From assembly GCA_949318235.1 (NCBI GenBank), contig OX439137.1:21198518-21262517 (forward strand): DNA of 64,000 nucleotides, in the 5' to 3' direction. Every line of letters starts with the position of its first letter. The first letter of the stretch is position 1. Position numbers and translations under genes: made by a program. The DNA comes from Ecdyonurus torrentis (taxonomy: Eukaryota; Arthropoda; Insecta; Ephemeroptera; Heptageniidae). The notes beneath the pieces are model-generated. The model made no database searches and was not told the origin of the DNA. It saw nothing but the letters and a program-made list of their open reading frames with translations. Positions 15,401 through 25,983 of this stretch are shown here, one piece after another.

Positions 15401-18400
15401 GCCTGCCGCCTGCCCGATCTGTACGCGTGTTTGCAGTTTAGTGCATTGCGGGGACCGGGGGGTTCATTGACACTCATTTAGAGACGTTGCGCATCATAAC
15501 AGTATATATAGTAATTGTAATAATATTATGTATCATTGTGAAGTATGTGTATCATAATTACAACCACAGAGATCAAGAATAATATAATCAGTGTTGAAAA
15601 GGAAAATGTGTTATAAACGTTTCAAATGGTTTCAAACATCTTTCGCGCAATTTTATTGTCAGCCAATAGAAAAAAAGATTTTATCTATACTTGAAACTGC
15701 TAGAAAAGCGGAGTATCGTGTGACGAAACGAACCCGCAAAGAGAACCGTTACAATTTTCAACCTAAAATACTTGGAAAATCAACCAGAAAGGTGCAATCA
15801 ACGGTATTACCACTATATGAGCCTGGTATGTACAATTTATGTGCTTATTTATCATATTTTGGTCCTGAGGGTGTTCTACGCCTTTAATAAAATAAAAGCC
15901 TTCATACTTTTTTTTTCCACAATGCACATTTGCACACGTGCATAGATAAATCTAAAAACGAATAGCTTTTTTTTTTTCTTCAAAATTTTACCAGCAACTC
16001 TTCAAAATATCAACAGGGTGTCATCCTATTGTCATTGAATCATTTTGAAAGGTCTTCGGGTCAAACAATTTTTTTTTTTTTTTTTTTCTATTTCCTAAAC
16101 TACACATGGCTCGCAAGGCAACTGTTTTGTTCTTTCGCTTTTTTTCTCGTAACAACAATTTTTATAATAAACACAATCGTTGCTATGAGGTCACTCACTA
16201 ACAAAAAAAAAAAAAAAAAAAGGAAGTCGTAAAATGCTCTACAAATTTGACACTTCATAAAATGTGATGCTTGCATTTTTATTCAATACTCCTATGCGTT
16301 GATAATTAAAAGCAAATGTGGTCACTTTTTCATGAGGGTCAAAATAATATTTTAAAAGTTTCCATATGTGTATGATGCACACAAAAACAGACACTTTCTA
16401 AATAATAGGGAAGGGTCCTGCATAAAAACTATTATATTATTTTTTTTTCTTTATATTATGTCAAAAAAAAAAGAAGAAAAAAAAAGTTGGACAAAAAGGA
16501 TGTGACAATGCATGGGATGTAATTTTATTTTCAGTTTTCACCCTCTCTCTCTGTCTCTTTCTTTCCTTCAACCTCCCATAAAGTAGAAGTCCACATGCAC
16601 CTACCCACCCTGCAAGCCAAGCAGTGGCTATATATATGTATATAAAAATGACGGGCCGCGGATCAACAGTAAAATAAAATATAGGAGCCTCTCTTTCTGC
16701 AGAAAGGTTTCTTGCCGGCAAGATGAAAAGAAAACCGAAAAATATGTGACTTGAGCAGCAAAAGGTAAAACAGAGGCGACAACGTCCGTCAAAGCACTGT
16801 AAAAATTATAATATTATTGTGATGAAGCGAGGCGGGGCCTCAAATGAAGCATAGCTTGAAGGTAGTGTAAGTGACCGACTGATATCTCACAAGCTATTAT
16901 AAACGGTCGCGAAACATTCTAGTGTATTTTTTTTATTGATACATTGGTTTTGATAATTGATTAGTGAATTATTTATTTACAAGCAGAAACAAAATAAATT
17001 GTGATCTGTATCAATCCAAGGTGGTGTGGTGAGTGTAACGAGAGGACAGCATAAATGAAAACCAGATGTGGGTTTCCGAGCTCCGTGTGGCGTCCGCTCC
17101 ATGCAGTCATAATATTATAGTTCAGTGCATGCAGTACGAGCTTCTCTCGCGTGTAGGGGCTAAATTCAAAGTATCTTACAACCAAAAATGGACTATCATA
17201 TTGTTTAATTCTACCATAAAATAAGTATACCGCTCCACACAACGTCCCTTTTAAAATAACAATAATAAACTTGCTGTACTCGTATTTAATTAATTTTGCT
17301 ACTCTACTCTGCAGTATTTTGTTTTGTAAATTAAATATGACGTGACCGCATCGATCAAAATCGAATAATATTTAGAGTTCCACACTGCAGAAGTGACAAT
17401 CGAATAAACTATGACTTTCTCTCATCTACCTACCGTACACAATACGATAACTGACTGCACTAATGAGGAGAATCAATGCATAACTGTGTTACAGTACACA
17501 ACTTTTCTATATTATTTTAATTGTTGTAATAATTAAATCTTGATGAATGAAAATTTGCAAAAATAATAACAAAAATCTGTTTAATATTGGAAAAAAATTG
17601 GGGCATTCGAGCAGCTCTTCTTAAATCTCCAGTAGAAAATAATACTAAAAAAAATATATATTATTTTGATAACCCCCCCCCCCCCCCCCCCAATCACCAA
17701 TAAAATCAAATGTAATCAGAAAATTCAGCATACATTTTTTTTTTCTTCTTCTTCTAATACTACTTTTTTATTTAACAAATAAAATAATATCTGATTCATC
17801 TGTACTGATGCGTTATCAGCAGTCAGCCCTCCTCCTGCTCTCTACCCTTCATTGTATATGTACCCTAATATTCGACTGAATTTAACTCTAAATGTGTTCC
17901 GTTTATATAAGTTTCAACAGATGCAATGAACTATGTGACGTAATGACTTCTGACCTTCTTTATTCGACGACAATCACACATGTTTATATCAACCCATCCC
18001 CAACAACAATACAACGCACACGCATGCTACACAGTTCAATAATGCTTTATAACTAGCCCTCCCATAGACCATAATTATGAGAAAATAAAATAATGTGCAT
18101 TTTAACAAAATAAATAAGAATTAACGATGCACGGACAAATACAATAATCATGCTAAAAAAATATATTTTAATATTTATGCTAAATGATTTAAATGTAGCA
18201 TAAATTATGTAATTTTATCCGTTCGAGTGCATATTTAGGCTGTAAATGTGAGTAATTAAATAATACGTTATTTTTGACGAATTAAATTATTATTCTAATG
18301 CCAAGTATCTTAGAAAAAGAAAACATGTATGCGATTATTATAATTGATGCTGCTCAGAACTGTTGAAAAGTTTGAAATGACAAAAACATAATTTATGTGA

Positions 18401-21400
18401 CTCACAAGAGAAAAATCTGCAGGGTGAGCGTCAGTGTGTGTTTCCATATTTCACGCACTTCTTATTTGAAAATTATGTAAATTTGTGCGGCACGCACCAT
18501 TTCGTTGGCGATAGTCATATTTCGAGCGTATACAGACAGAAGAAGAAGAGACCATTTAAAAACATTGGGTTGAGTGAGTCATATTCGTAAACTGAATAGA
18601 GATGTTCTCATAGATAAAACCATCTCATCCCTTGCTTGATAAATAAAGTTCGTCTATAATAAAAAGAAATGGGGTAGAAATAATAGTTGAATAGGGAGGG
18701 GTAGGACAAAGAATAAGCAATTTTGAAAGTAGTTGCAAAATGTAAATAATCTCAGGGCTATGCCCTCGTAAAAAAAGATTGGTTGAAAATATGTTGTCGA
18801 TTGTTGATGCGGTCAAAATACAGTGGAATTCTATTTATTATACTATAGAAATTTTCGCAAGCTAATTAAACAGAGGACGAATAATGTCAAATTTTTATTA
18901 AATTTCATTTTCTCCATCCACTACTCAGTAAATTAGAAATAGTTTTGCTAAAGAATAATAGCAATAGACCTGTCAATGCATTGATGAATTTTAATTTTTA
19001 TTATGCATGTAATTTAGATTGAAATAAAATTGCATAATGCGAAACGTTTAACACCGCTTGCTATTACGTTTTCTCGGTTTTCTTTGCATGTATGTTTTCG
19101 GCGCAGTATACAGTATATTTATGTATGTATTGTATACAGTACACACAGTGGAGCACGCGGGAGACGCTGTTCCCTAAGGTAAAATTCCTATTATCGTAAC
19201 ATTTAACGGGGTACATAAATGAAATGTGTGACACTAAATTGGTGGGATGGCGTTAGTTGTCTTCTATGTATGTTGTCTCGTATGTACACCTTAAGGCGGT
19301 GGGGGACCGACTTGGACCGGAAATCGCTAAAAGAACAACTATATTTTTCCAATAATTTTTTGTACATGATTTAGTTCCAATAAAACAAACACTATAATTT
19401 TCAAATAAAACAAAGTGAATTTAAAATATATTTTTTTATACCAAAAAATTTTTTAATTATATTTTTAATTGTAAAAAAGTTTCTAATTTGACTAAAATTT
19501 AAACATCTTGAAATTTTTATCACGGCAAGGTGTACCCCTTAGCTACACAATGACACCAAATTTAGACCCAAAACACTTCTAGTTTTTTTAAGGTATAAGG
19601 TCGGTACCCTACTCCCTTAAACAAAATGGTAGAAGGGTTCCCTAATGAAACATCCCTCTTATGATTTTTTTTCCAATTTTTAAAGCCATAGACCACATAA
19701 AACAACATGTGCTTTTTAATGAATAATCACGAAATGGGATCTTCAAAACTGATGACAATTTTTACCAGAATATTAATGTAGACCCACGAGAGAGCGTGAA
19801 AAAACTGTAAAGTATGCAATTTAAGTGAAAATTCATGTTTATGACGTCAGAAACATGCAACAATTAGTATGAAAATGCTGTGCGGGTTGCATAAATCGAA
19901 TTTTCTGATCACTGCTACAGGGCTACTTTTGGGCTTTGAGACAAACTAATGTTATTTATGTAAATCCCATCAAGTGTTTTGTGATATAAATGCTTATGTT
20001 TTTCTACGCGGTCTATTCCTTTAAACGTAACTACTGCACCGATTCTGGAGATATTCAGTGAAGAATACTATTATTCGACATACTTTTACGTGTTTATACT
20101 GTTTATAGACAGAAAAAAAAATTAACTCATGATAACCTCCATTAAACGACATTAGAAACAGCGCTTCCGCTCTATAATATTATTCTATACTTCGTAGCGA
20201 TTTATGAGAACACAACAACATTTTAATAAGAGATACTTCAGTCTTGAAAGCTAATTAAGAGATAAATTTTAAAAATTATTAATAATAATAAATGATATAT
20301 AATAAAAATGGAGACACAGATGGCAAGTTTATTTTACAATAGAGAAGGCAAATAATAACTTTTTTAACTAAGTAAACGGCAGCTGGTAAATGTGTAAGAA
20401 ATCTAAAGTTAATTGAAATGAATAAATTAAATTTCTCAATTATTTTACAGCGTATCGGAGATATTGTCTATGTTACGTGAGGGAGAAAAATATCATTTAT
20501 AAAAAATCAGGGGCGGATCCAGGAATTCTGTTTGGGGGGGGGGGGGGTAGCGCGCCGCAGACGAAAATTTTTATTTGGCCACGCCCCTTTTTGGAAAAAA
20601 ATGCAAAATTAGTATGCCTTTGAAAAAATATTCTTGAATTGCCAAAATTTTTATTTCGTATTTTTTTCCTTTTTTTTTTTATGTAAGCAAAAAAAAAAAA
20701 GTAAAAGTATACAAAATGTTTTCAGAAATATTTTCTATTTTGATCTCTGTTAAATTATTAATGTTATTTCAATGAAAAAAAAAACTTGAAAAAAAAAAAG
20801 GGCAAAATAAAAAAAATAAACTTTTAATATTGTGTATATTATTATTATTATTATTTTCTGCATTTTTTTTTTTTTTTTTTTTTTTTTTTGGTATACCAAT
20901 CTACTAAGAATTGTTGTGCACTTTTTAAAACTATTAGGATTCATAATAGTTTTAAAAAGTGCAAAACAAGTTTTTATATATATTGTAAAACATAACTTAT
21001 ATTTGGATGGAAAAATATTTTGAGATAAAAATTATCAAATTACATTACAGTTTTTTTTTTTTTTTTTTTTTTTAGTTCTTATCGCAAGCAAAATATTTCG
21101 TGGATGTCCAAGTATTAACAGAACTATATCTCGCCCCCCCCCCCCCCCCCCCCCCCCCTGGATCCGCCCCTGCAAAAAATATAATGCCACATCTACGCTC
21201 ACTTAAAACAGTCAAGACCAGACGATTTTGCCACTGCACTGAATGCTGTTTGTTACAAATTACAAATAACCGGTATTTCAAATTCAAAGCTCATAAAATA
21301 TTGCAATGTAAAAACATGTCCACTAAAATTTTGTGTCGTTTTCGTGTCACGGAGATCGACGAGAAAAAAAAAAAATAATATGGCAGATGTTCTCTGCTAA

Positions 21401-24400
21401 AAATAATGTCACGTGAAAGAAGTCAGTAGCAAGCCAAGCAGACAAGCGATACAAGAATGTGATGGAAACAACACAAAACAAGAAACGAAATGTGGACAGA
21501 TTTTTATGATATTTTACCAATTGTTACAAGTCAAATCCATTGTCATTCCGCTACATTACCGTTGTTTTACAATACTAATCCGGCGCCCGCCGTCTCATAC
21601 CTTTCTATCTATTGTCATTTTACCTTCCCATTTTTATTTTCCCTGTCTACCCTGCGTCTATGAGAACTAAAATGTGACTACAGGCACCATTGACATCTAT
21701 GGCAGACACCGTCTACATCAATTTTTACAAAGTACTGAGTGCAAAACCTCTGCTTTTACCACTTTTTTTTATATATAATTTTTTTTTACAGCATAAAAGT
21801 TTGTTTCTATTGTTATCTATAAAATAAGAATATTGAAAATCTTTGCAGAAAAATAAAATTGCATACAAATGCGCACATGAAAACGATAAAATAAAAGCTT
21901 TTGAGTGTGTGCATGAAAAAATGCTAGCATTTGCCTCGACGCCATACTGGAGCAATGAATTACATTACTCAGCATTTGACAAACGTCGTTTTTAAATTTT
22001 CTTTGGAAATTAGTTAATTTTGTTATTAAATAGCGGGCATATTTTAAAACCTAATAACAGCACCTATGCTCTCAAAAAAAATACTCTTAAGTGTTTTGAA
22101 AATGGTAAAGTGAGTTCTTTTTACTTATCACCCCATGTCCCATGTTATTTATTTAGTGCTCACATATGACGTGGAATTTTTATATGAATGCAAGCAACCC
22201 GGTTGACGAGTTTTGTCAACCGGACGATATCACGATTTTACATACAGCTAAACACACAATAATTAAAAAGTTTAACTGTTACCAAAATTAAATATGAATA
22301 AGAACTAGTTCCTATAAAATATAATGTTTAAAATTACTTCCTCATTATTACTTCCCTTAAAAGTGATTAAGATAAAGTAATTTCATCTTCCTCCACCTCC
22401 CCCCCCCCCCCCAAAAAAAATTGTGCTTTTCTCAATTTAGATGTGTTCTCACAATGAGTTGCGTGCGGAGCGCGAAATTTCCCATTGATTTTATTCAATG
22501 TTTTAGCCAATAGAAAAAATTATAATATTTTAGCCATTAAAAGAAAACTGTTAAGGGTTCTCATAAGATTTTACTAAAAATCGCATGAGATTTTACTTTT
22601 CATTATTTAATTTACTCCATTTAAATACTCTCTTTCTCTCTCTCTTTCTCGAGATCGGGCAGATAGGGGGTTTGGCTGTTTGCCATGAAAAGAATAGTTA
22701 TTATATTTATATGTAAAATTTTCTTCTATCAAGCGGCCGGAATACATTTAAGCCACAGTTCTGTGATTTCAGCACATAAGGAAGGATACAATAGACATTA
22801 GACATACATGGTGTGTATTGAAATATGATCTATAAAATAGCCTTTTAAATTGTCAAAGGCAAATAATTTTACACTTTATACTCAAAAAATACACTTAAAT
22901 ATTCGAATTAATTTATTATATTATTATTTTGTTAATATCACCACTGCAGTTTCCTATTGATATATATTTTTTATCGAATTTATTGTTGACGTTCATCACA
23001 TTTTTATAAAATACTCGCAATGTCCGCATCGTTTTAATTTGTTTCAAACAATAAAAATGAATTGGTGTATGCAGAAGTCGATCAGTGGCAGAAATCCATT
23101 GTGAAAGTAACTTTATAAAATTTTAATGTCAACTTTTTTTTTTCCACTTACAAGAAAGGCAAGATCTTTAATTAATAATTACTGTACAGAGCCAAATCAT
23201 GTAAGAGATATTTGGACAAAAATGCAAATAATGCGCCTTTCGTCAAGAGACTGGCCCGATTGCATACACGTTCATACAATACAATTAAAAAAAGGAAAAG
23301 AAAAAAAAAAGAAAAAAAAGTGTAATTAATTGCATAAAATATGCAAGGTACACTAAATACAATTTACCAGCAAAGAAATGTAATGCATATTACAATATTA
23401 TGCTTGTTACAACATTTCTTGTAACGTACAGTACATTTATTTTTGTACTAATATTTCCCCTAGGTCAATTTAATTGACCACTTGCAATGAACGAACTTTT
23501 TAAAATAATTTGAATAATTCTTAATGCATTTCTTAGGTAAAAATCGTTTTCACTAATGCTGTTCGTAAACCCTGTTCTGTGCACCAAAAATGACAATCGC
23601 CTATGGTTATTCAAATGGAATGCGCATTTTTTGGTGCAAGAGAACAGGGTTTACGAACAGCATTACTTATTACTTTTATTGCAAGTGGTCCGTTGTTAAA
23701 AAATGTTACTCACAAACAGTAGGAAACATTTAAATACACTAACAACGATATAAAGCGAGCGCAAAAAATATTCACTTTTAATACATACAATAGTTGAACG
23801 TCTATGTATGTATTACTTTAATATGTTGTAAAATAATTATTCGACAAATTACATATTATTTATTTATAATTAAAAACTACATGTATAACCTTTAAAGTTG
23901 TAAGGGGCAAATAATTTTATACTTAATTAGACTCGAAAATACACTTTAATATTCGAATTTATTTCTTTAAGATCGCCGATATATATTTTTTTGTATCTAA
24001 TTAATTGTTCACGGTTATCACATTTGTATAATTTTTCATTTCATTAATTTTTTTTTTTTTTATTATTATTATTTTAATTAACGAAAATCAACATTAAAAA
24101 TTAAATTAATTAGGTGAAAATTAACGTCGTAACAAGCAGTCTACAACTTCAGTCGCGACAAGCAGTCAAGTTATGCAGCAGTCAGTAAATGGGCTATGGT
24201 CATAACCCAATAATTAATATGACCCCGTTATATATACACGAGTTACAAACAAGCAAAATGTTGGACGTGATAGAGGTCTCTTACTTTGCACGATGTTTTG
24301 GACTCCAGGAATTCCCTCATGAGCGTCTGTGTTGGGTCCAGCATGGACACGCCCTCGTCACTAGAGACGTGACGATTGCACGAGAGGCACATGTGTGCCA

Positions 24401-24422
24401 ACTCCTCCATACGAGTCCCCAT
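222..24422 (-). CDS. ZAD-like zinc-finger protein, N-terminal part (gene continues past left edge)
   Basis: Two coding exons join in phase: 24,285-24,422 (46 codons from the chosen ATG) and 222-1,187 (322 codons), separated by a 23-kb intron. The product begins MGTRMEELAHMCLSC; CxxC at residues 12-15, then 42 residues, then HPHLLCHRC with CxxC at about 58-61, followed by a helix-like stretch with IEKSCSRFTDLL. This CxxC-x42-CxxC layout near the N-terminus matches the ZAD domain of arthropod zinc-finger transcription factors, whose C2H2 fingers would lie in exons beyond the left edge. The rest is a low-complexity acidic, Ser/Thr-rich linker with a short repeat (IEEKNIEEKKIEEKQK). The start was chosen because the ATG has A at -3 and G at +4 and ZADs usually start just before the first CxxC. 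A different zinc-binding family, such as the RAG1-type N-terminus, is not excluded. Splicing is convincing; the family name is tentative. Confidence 0.6.
1849..2064. mobile_element. Diverged relative of the 50.7-kb CTATCTCGT hairpin
   Basis: GTGTCTCGATTTTTGTCACG, TGTCTATCTCGTTATACGTC and later GCTTCGCGTAACAAAAAA before ACGAGATAAC follow the same order of units, with an ACATAATGTTCGCGG centre like ACATTATGGAGATGG. The similarity is short-range and uncertain. Confidence 0.35.
3179..3485 (+). mobile_element. GGGTNTATGC family element, copy 1
   Basis: Bounded by TAGGGTGTATGCGGATGACG and, inverted, TATAGGGTCTATGCATTC, a terminal inverted repeat AGGGTNTATGC with TA at the edge. The interior carries GGCCATACTGGAGTAGTG and GCTCAGCATAGGACAAAC, also found at 24.9, 27.5 and 29.6 kb. 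No ORF. Confidence 0.7.
3596..3700. mobile_element. Probable hAT-like element remnant
   Basis: GGGGGGTAAGGGGGGCAGAG followed by GCCCGCCGCAGATGCAAATT resembles the subterminal part of the 20.5-kb element (CGCGCCGCAGACGAAAATT). No clear ends. Confidence 0.4.
5991..6340. mobile_element. TTAA-ended miniature element, TTAAGG family, copy 1
   Basis: The right end reads TCGGTACCCAATACTCCCTTAA. The block GGTGTGACCCTTAGCTACAC before it is nearly identical to 19.5 kb. The left end (TTAGGGTGAAGGGAGC) is a decayed inverted copy. Confidence 0.65.
8262..8365. repeat. GC-rich patch with a GGACAGAAGGCCC tandem
   Basis: Three degenerate units around GGACAGAAGACCCGC, next to G runs and CGCGCCGCGAGGGG. It stands out from AT-rich surroundings. 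Likely a transposon end or a short minisatellite; no terminal repeat found. Confidence 0.4.
9031..9204. mobile_element. Miniature inverted-repeat element
   Basis: AGTAAAGTCATGTAGATTCC at the left and GGAATCTACATGACTTACTT at the right; about 174 bp; AT-rich interior. Confidence 0.62.
9499..9842 (+). mobile_element. TTAA-flanked miniature element, ATAGACC family, copy 1
   Basis: Ends are TTAAAGGAATAGACC and, inverted, TTAAAGCCATAGACCAC. The interior shares long blocks with the copies at 10.06, 19.68 and 35.14 kb, including TTCTGACGTCATAAAC and GATCCCATTTCGTG. About 344 bp, no ORF; likely a non-autonomous piggyBac-type element. Confidence 0.75.
10058..10397 (+). mobile_element. ATAGACC family, copy 2
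   Basis: Same orientation as the copy 560 bp upstream and similar throughout, but the terminal TTAA has decayed at both ends, so it is older. Confidence 0.7.
12667..12815 (-). other. GC-richer block beside the 12.8-kb foldback
   Basis: On the minus strand it reads open, with GGWWRTPSHRYLETVHPGF and TNPPHLTQLLGG, ending in a stop at 12,667. Base composition is unlike the AT-rich surroundings. It may be a captured exon fragment or a SINE body; no family recognised. Confidence 0.25.
12818..13735. mobile_element. Long foldback, arms of about 420-440 bp
   Basis: The left arm 12,818-13,238 and right arm 13,293-13,735 are inverted copies with scattered mismatches (for example TTTTCCGGAAAAGCTC, ACAAACAAAATGAGAT, AACTCCGTTATAAATTGAG). 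The right arm has an extra CACGGTCGTGGTTACGA near 13,587. The spacer is about 55 bp. The ORF pair this creates is a by-product of symmetry. Confidence 0.7.
13833..14085 (-). mobile_element. Probable tRNA-derived SINE
   Basis: The minus strand near 14,070 reads GCCTAGTGGCGCAGTGGTAT, which contains a good RNA polymerase III A box (TGGCGCAGTGG). About 25 bases later CGTTCGATGC resembles a B box (GGTTCGANNC). The body to about 13,833 is GC-richer than its flanks. No clear tail or target duplication was found, so this is moderate evidence only. Confidence 0.5.
14714..15010 (-). CDS. 98-codon ORF in left arm of palindrome, identical to the right-arm copy
   Basis: Same translation as 15,591-15,887, on the opposite strand. 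The two ORFs point outward from the shared centre. Identity over all 98 codons shows the arms formed, or were homogenised, very recently. Confidence 0.35.
   Translation of the reverse strand: MLKRKMCYKRFKWFQTSFAQFYCQPIEKKILSILETARKAEYRVTKRTRKENRYNFQPKILGKSTRKVQSTVLPLYEPGMYNLCAYLSYFGPEGVLRL
15591..15887 (+). CDS. 98-codon ORF in right arm of palindrome, unknown function
   Basis: Starts MLKRKMCYKRFKWFQ and ends FGPEGVLRL. It is basic (many Lys/Arg) with four Cys and no recognised transposase motif. Its TAA stop is the last three bases of the symmetric arm, so the stop is made by the TTAA terminus itself. A donor-like GGTATGTAC lies at about 15,824, so it could also be a captured exon. The function is unknown and expression is unproven. 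Confidence 0.35.
   Translation: MLKRKMCYKRFKWFQTSFAQFYCQPIEKKILSILETARKAEYRVTKRTRKENRYNFQPKILGKSTRKVQSTVLPLYEPGMYNLCAYLSYFGPEGVLRL
19291..19620. mobile_element. TTAAGG family, copy 2
   Basis: The left end TTAAGGCGGTGGGGGACCGAC is an inverted match to the right end GTCGGTACCCTACTCCCTTAA, with TTAA on both sides, as expected for a piggyBac-type target. Confidence 0.7.
19680..20024 (-). mobile_element. ATAGACC family, copy 3
   Basis: Inverted relative to copies 1 and 2. Both terminal TTAA sites are intact (TTAAAGCCATAGACC and GGTCTATTCCTTTAA). It lies 60 bp from the TTAAGG element ending at 19,620. Confidence 0.75.
20508..21172. mobile_element. hAT-like non-autonomous element, CAGGGGCGGATCCAG ends
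   Basis: Starts CAGGGGCGGATCCAGG and ends with its inverse. Flanks TAAAAAAT and CAAAAAAT form a 7-of-8 target duplication. The interior holds long G, C, A and T runs and a 20-bp-stem hairpin at 20,919-20,966. No transposase is present. Confidence 0.78.
20919..20966. other. Perfect 20-bp-stem hairpin inside a hAT-like element
   Basis: TGCACTTTTTAAAACTATTA, a 7-base loop, then the exact inverse. It sits at the middle of the 20.5-21.2 kb element. Confidence 0.7.
21932..22200 (+). mobile_element. GGGTNTATGC family, diverged copy
   Basis: Retains GACGCCATACTGGAGCAATG, ACTCAGCAT and the ATGAATGCA end. Both terminal motifs have decayed. Confidence 0.5.
23474..23696. mobile_element. GGACCAC miniature element interrupted by another element
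   Basis: Outer halves CCACTTGCAATGAACG and TTTTATTGCAAGTGGTC match the uninterrupted copies near 24.7, 36.7 and 51.7 kb. The CTGTTCGTAAACC element at 23,556-23,664 splits it. Confidence 0.7.
23556..23664. mobile_element. CTGTTCGTAAACC palindromic element, copy 1
   Basis: About 109 bp, nearly a full palindrome: ATGCTGTTCGTAAACCCTG at the left and its inverse at the right, flanked by TA on both sides, the duplication expected for Tc1/mariner-type elements. Copies lie at 62.74 and 62.87 kb. Confidence 0.72.
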
Positions 24423-24432
24423 ACTGACGTGC
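24285..24432 (-). CDS. ZAD-like gene, exon with presumed start codon
   Basis: 148-nt exon with acceptor TTTTAG|GCACG and donor TGCAAA|GTAAGAG. It encodes the first CxxC (CLSC). The final codon is complete, matching phase 0 of the next exon. Ten bases precede the presumed ATG at 24,420-24,422. The frame is also open upstream of that ATG, so a coding upstream exon remains possible. Confidence 0.65.
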
Positions 24433-24492
24433 CTAAAACAGAACAAAACAATTGCTTAATTATATTTACTATTTCCAGTCTATAGTACAATA

Positions 24493-24951
24493 TAGGGTCT
24501 ATGCATTCATGTTAAAGTAAACGCCATGTTGGATAACTCAATAGCATGGGGGACATAGGAAAATAAACCATTTTGACAGTTTAAAACAACTATGCAATAT
24601 TATTGAGAACATTGAGACTGTGAATATGTTGAATGGACCACTTGCAATAAAATGTTTTTAATTGTTGCAACGTGTAATTGAAAACGATTTTTTCATACGA
24701 AATACATAAGAATTTTTCAAATTATTTTAAAATTTCGTTCATTGCAAAGTGGTTCATTATCATTAGTATCTCTCGAGTATGTGAGAAAAATAACAATAAC
24801 AAAGAATTAACCGATTTTCCAAAGAAAAATTGACTTTAATCAAGTACATCTTGGCTAAGATGAAGTTTGTCCTATGCTGAAGAATGTTATTCACTACTCC
24901 AGTATGGCCTCCAAGCGCATTAAATATGACGTCATCCGCTTACACCCTATA
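24493..24951 (-). mobile_element. GGGTNTATGC family, copy with nested insertion
   Basis: Inverted relative to the 3.2-kb copy; ends TAGGGTCTATGC and ACACCCTATA. It is longer than its relatives because a GGACCAC element (24,632-24,757) has inserted into it. Confidence 0.7.
24632..24757. mobile_element. GGACCAC element nested in a GGGTNTATGC element
   Basis: AATGGACCACTTGCAATAAA at one end and an inverted, slightly mutated copy at the other; about 125 bp; no ORF. Confidence 0.7.
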
Positions 24952-24963
24952 GCACAAAATGCA

Positions 24964-25200
24964 CTTCAACGCCATACTGGAGCAATAAATAACATTGAGG
25001 GTGTATCCGCATGACGTCATTCTGAAAGCGCTTTTACAGCAATGAATTTGCTCAGCATAGGGCAAATGTAATTTTAGGCTATTTTCCTTAGGAAATTAGT
25101 TAATTTCATTTTGTTATTATCATAATTTTTCTCACATACTTAAAAACCTATTTCAATATGTTTATAGATATAAGAAAACATAACTATATATTTTTAAAAC
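24964..25200 (+). mobile_element. GGGTNTATGC family, rearranged fragment
   Basis: Contains GCCATACTGGAGCAATAAAT followed by a second start GAGGGTGTATCCGCATGACG and GCTCAGCATAGGGCAAATG. It looks like two partial copies joined; the right edge is not defined. Confidence 0.4.
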
Positions 25201-25983
25201 GTAATATTTGAATATAATTTTCCAAAACCAGTCCATTTTGTATAGTGGTGTTATGTTTATTGTTATATGGTGTCTACTTTTTTTAATAATTAGAAACTAC
25301 CCTATACGCAGTCAATGTGGGCGGAGCGGATACAATATTGGGCGGAGCAAGTTACAAAATTACCACCCGGAAAGAAAAATATTACTTTATTAATTTATAC
25401 AACATTTATGAAATAGTAGAAATGTTGCTATATGTATAAATCGGCACAAATAATTATGATGTAAAGTAAACCGTAAAATATGATATCCTGGTCGTTCTAT
25501 ACTATAGTAATATCATCCATTATAATATAAAAATACTTATATCCATGATATTATAAATACACACAATGGAATTGTTCAAACAAACAAAAAATCATCTTGA
25601 GTGAATTAATATGAGTTTTTAGTATACGTAATAATAATAATTTTAGCCCATGCACGCAGGAAAATTAATTAAAAAAGAATATTACAATGTTTCTGATTTC
25701 TTCTCAAATAACTATAAAATAACTGACGATGACTGTAAGCTTTAATGAAAAATAATGTAAGATTATGTTTTATCTTTTTTTTTTTATTATTATTATTAAG
25801 AATAAGAAGATAATATTATATTATGCACTGTTAAAACCTAGTTTGAAGTTTTTATTTTTAAGTTTTTTTTATAGTATAGAAACATAGACTTATAAAGTAA
25901 GTCTATAGAAATATATTCATATTTATTTTTAAATCTATCGATTAAATATAAAGTTATAATAATAACTTTTTAAGTTTTAGATG

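Larger units (their letters stand above)
14714..15887. mobile_element. Perfect 1.17-kb palindrome flanked by TTAA, with identical ORFs on both strands
   Basis: Two 554-bp arms (14,714-15,267 and 15,334-15,887) are inverted copies around a 66-bp spacer (15,268-15,333). Coordinates pair as x and 30,601 minus x with no indel wherever I compared them, and the ORFs they carry translate identically. Symmetry stops exactly at TTAA on both sides; the termini read TTAAAGGCGTAGAACACC. TTAA is the piggyBac-type target, and the terminus resembles other TTAA elements here (TTAAAGGCATAGAAC at 34,664; TTAAAGGAATAGACC at 9,499). It is therefore called a TTAA-flanked foldback element. The arms are GC-richer than their surroundings near the centre. 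A hairpin artefact of library making or assembly is the main alternative. Confidence 0.7.
1188..24284 (-). other. 23-kb intron of the ZAD-like gene
   Basis: No convincing exon was seen on either strand. ORFs here are short, AT-rich and lack family motifs, apart from the ORF pair inside the 14.7-15.9 kb palindrome. The intron holds the mobile elements listed separately, poly-A/T runs (for example 2,798-2,827, 6,613-6,630, 6,906-6,930) and C runs (5,383-5,391, 8,180-8,193, 17,672-17,691). In 1,330-2,600, 6,350-9,000, 10,600-12,600 and 15,900-19,200 I see only AT-rich sequence with simple repeats. Confidence 0.6.

Noticed and set aside
21100..21287. Poly-Pro and poly-Gly ORFs on opposite strands
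   Set aside because: Produced by a C homopolymer and the GGATCCGCCCC end of a hAT-like element.
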